DNA from: Acidobacteriota bacterium
GTDB lineage: Bacteria; Acidobacteriota; Blastocatellia; Pyrinomonadales; Pyrinomonadaceae
DNA length: 7,470 bases
Assembly (NCBI GenBank): GCA_023391155.1
Contig: JAEWBM010000041.1
Coordinates: 1-7,470 of the forward strand
Direction of reading: 5' to 3'
Under the pieces are notes generated by a model, which saw only the letters and a list, made by a program, of their open reading frames with translations, searched no databases and was not told where the DNA came from. Below are positions 6,152-7,470 of this stretch, piece after piece (the first letter of the stretch is position 1; every line of letters begins with the position of its first letter). A program made the position numbers and the translations under genes.

Positions 6152-7470
6152 TCACGCGTCAGAGGCGCTTCTTGCAGCACGCAGATGCCGGTTCAGCAGA
6201 TCCCAGGCCTTTTCGATATGCCGCTCTTCGGTCCGGATGCTGCCGACGGAAAGACGCAGGGTGAATTTGCCGTCGAGCTTTGTATGCGAGAGAAAGGCCT
6301 CGCCCTCAGCATTTATCGCATTCATTATCGCCTCGTTAAGTGTATTCGGATCAGGGTGGCCCGGCGGATTCGCACGAAAGCAAACAAGAGCGAACGGGAC
6401 GGGGGCGAGCAGCTCAAAATCGGGAGACTCGTCGACCCATTTGGCGAAGAGCTCAGCCAGGCGACAATGCTCGCGGATGCGTGCGGCCACTCCGTCACGG
6501 CCGAAATAACGCATGATGAACCAAAGCTTAAGCGAGCGGAAACGCCGTCCGAGCTGGATGCCGTAATCCATCCCGTTCCGCACGTCGGATTCATCATTGG
6601 TGCGGAGATATTCGGGGACCAGCGAAAATGCGTCTTTGAGGGACGGCATATCGCGGCAGTAAAGTGCCGACAGGTCGAACGGGGTAAAGAGCCATTTATG
6701 GGGATTTACGACGATGGAATCGGCTCGTTCCCAGCCTCTGAACATCGTGCGCTTTTCCTCAAGCATGGCTGCGGGGCCCGCGTACGCGGCGTCAACGTGT
6801 AGCCACAGTCCGTACTTTTCGCAGATGTCGGCCTCGGCGTCGACGGGGTCGACGCTCGAGGTGGAGGTCGTACCGATGGTCGGGATCACGCAAAAGGGTA
6901 AGTGTCCGGCCTCGAGATCATCTTCGACGGCTTCGGCGAGACGCTCGGGGATCATCTCGAAGCGTTCGTTGCACTCGATCTTTCGAACGCTCTGAATGCC
7001 GAGACCGAGGGTGATGCAGGCCTTGTCGATCGAGGAATGTACGTGCTCTGAACAATAGACACGCATCAGCGGCAGATCGGGGCGGCCGCTCATGCCGAGT
7101 TCGCGGACGTCGACGCCGGCACGCTGGCGGGCGGCCGCGATGGCATGCATCGTAGAGACCGAGGCGGTGTCATAGATGATGCCGTCAAAAACGGCGGGCA
7201 GGCCGAGCATTTGACGCAGCCAGCCGAGGATCACCTCCTCAAGCTCGGTCGACGCGGGAGACGTTCGCCACAGCATCGCCTTCATATCGAAAGCTGCGGC
7301 GAGCATTTCGCCAAGGATGCCGACGGAAGACGCTGACGTCGCGAACAGGCCGTGAAAATTCGGATGGTTCCAATGGGTGACCGCAGGCAGTATCAGGCGG
7401 TCGATGTCGGCTAAGGCCTTGGAAAAGTCCTCACCGGTTACAGGAGCCTCAGCCGGGAGCTCGCCCGTGA
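6152..7470 (-). CDS. Aromatic-L-amino-acid decarboxylase-type PLP enzyme (5' partial)
   Basis: A group II pyridoxal-phosphate decarboxylase (Pfam Pyridoxal_deC) that removes the alpha-carboxyl of an aromatic amino acid such as tyrosine, tryptophan or DOPA to give the amine. The frame stays open to the right edge; 438 residues are visible and roughly 30-40 N-terminal ones are missing. Family marks in order: LPAVTHWNHPNFHG (from about 7390), SPASTELEEVILGWL, the PLP-stacking His in EHVHSSIDKA, HVDAAYAGPAAM with the Asp that binds the PLP nitrogen, and NPHKWLF with the Schiff-base Lys (codon 6695-6697). LGRRFRSLKLWFIMR follows. The catalytic-loop Tyr (AADC Tyr332 equivalent) is present in MDYGIQLGRRF (codon 6563-6565), favouring decarboxylation over the amine-oxidising Tyr-to-Phe aldehyde-synthase variants. 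The ATG at 7306 is internal. It lies 10 nt upstream of the SRPBCC gene. Exact substrate preference is not readable. Confidence 0.93.
   Translation of the reverse strand, partial: TGELPAEAPVTGEDFSKALADIDRLILPAVTHWNHPNFHGLFATSASSVGILGEMLAAAFDMKAMLWRTSPASTELEEVILGWLRQMLGLPAVFDGIIYDTASVSTMHAIAAARQRAGVDVRELGMSGRPDLPLMRVYCSEHVHSSIDKACITLGLGIQSVRKIECNERFEMIPERLAEAVEDDLEAGHLPFCVIPTIGTTSTSSVDPVDAEADICEKYGLWLHVDAAYAGPAAMLEEKRTMFRGWERADSIVVNPHKWLFTPFDLSALYCRDMPSLKDAFSLVPEYLRTNDESDVRNGMDYGIQLGRRFRSLKLWFIMRYFGRDGVAARIREHCRLAELFAKWVDESPDFELLAPVPFALVCFRANPPGHPDPNTLNEAIMNAINAEGEAFLSHTKLDGKFTLRLSVGSIRTEERHIEKAWDLLNRHLRAARSASDA

Noticed and set aside
6142..6180. GTG at 6180 as the start of the SRPBCC gene
   Set aside because: It would overlap the decarboxylase end by 29 bp and add residues outside the family's usual N-terminus; the ATG at 6141 fits better.
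6006..6802. Two long plus-strand open frames (6006-6509, 6185-6802) opposite the decarboxylase
   Set aside because: They are antisense to a strongly supported gene and show no family signal; long antisense frames are expected in GC-rich coding DNA.
6152..7306. Decarboxylase starting at the internal ATG 7306
   Set aside because: Codons from 7468 down to 7307 encode conserved AADC sequence (VTHWNHPNF), so the gene continues off the right edge.

Overview
The window looks like a chromosomal segment of a moderately GC-rich Gram-negative bacterium, most likely an acidobacterium (Blastocatellia/Pyrinomonadales-like). This placement is an inference from family composition: an Oar/CarboxypepD_reg-type TonB receptor tail, a secreted M1-like protein with C-terminal TPRs, a DUF4932-like secreted protein and a Dabb protein. 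No rRNA or marker gene is present, so it is tentative. No CRISPR array, tRNA, insertion sequence or prophage gene was seen.

Layout, left to right. (1) 1-1139 (+): the C-terminal ~378 residues of a flavin monoamine oxidase whose N-terminus lies off the left edge, followed by a weak hairpin. (2) About 1230-1598 (+): an orphan C-terminal tail of a TonB-dependent receptor, a gene remnant. It ends just before a strong bidirectional terminator (1624-1657). (3) 1676-3742 (-): a secreted M1-aminopeptidase-fold protein with TPRs in which all three zinc ligands are substituted (RExxY-x18-Q instead of HExxH-x18-E). (4) 3822-4115 (-): a small Dabb (stress-responsive A/B barrel) protein, possibly cotranscribed with the M1-like gene. 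(5) 4116-4246: a divergent intergenic region with a 10-bp perfect palindrome and a good RBS on each side. (6) 4247-5689 (+): a secreted DUF4932-like protein with a degenerate gluzincin-like motif (TExxH). (7) 5683-6141 (-): an SRPBCC/START-fold protein, overlapping the preceding gene tail-to-tail by 7 bp. (8) 6152-7470 (-): an aromatic-L-amino-acid-decarboxylase-type PLP enzyme, cut by the right edge and lying 10 nt upstream of the SRPBCC gene, so the two form a likely operon.

The decarboxylase would make an amine from an aromatic amino acid, and the amine oxidase at the other end could oxidise such amines. They are about 5 kb apart on opposite strands, so this functional link is only suggestive. 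The most notable signal is the pair of exported metalloprotease-like proteins, flanking the Dabb gene, whose zinc motifs are incomplete. The M1 homologue is a full-length ORF and looks like a retained pseudoenzyme rather than a decaying gene.
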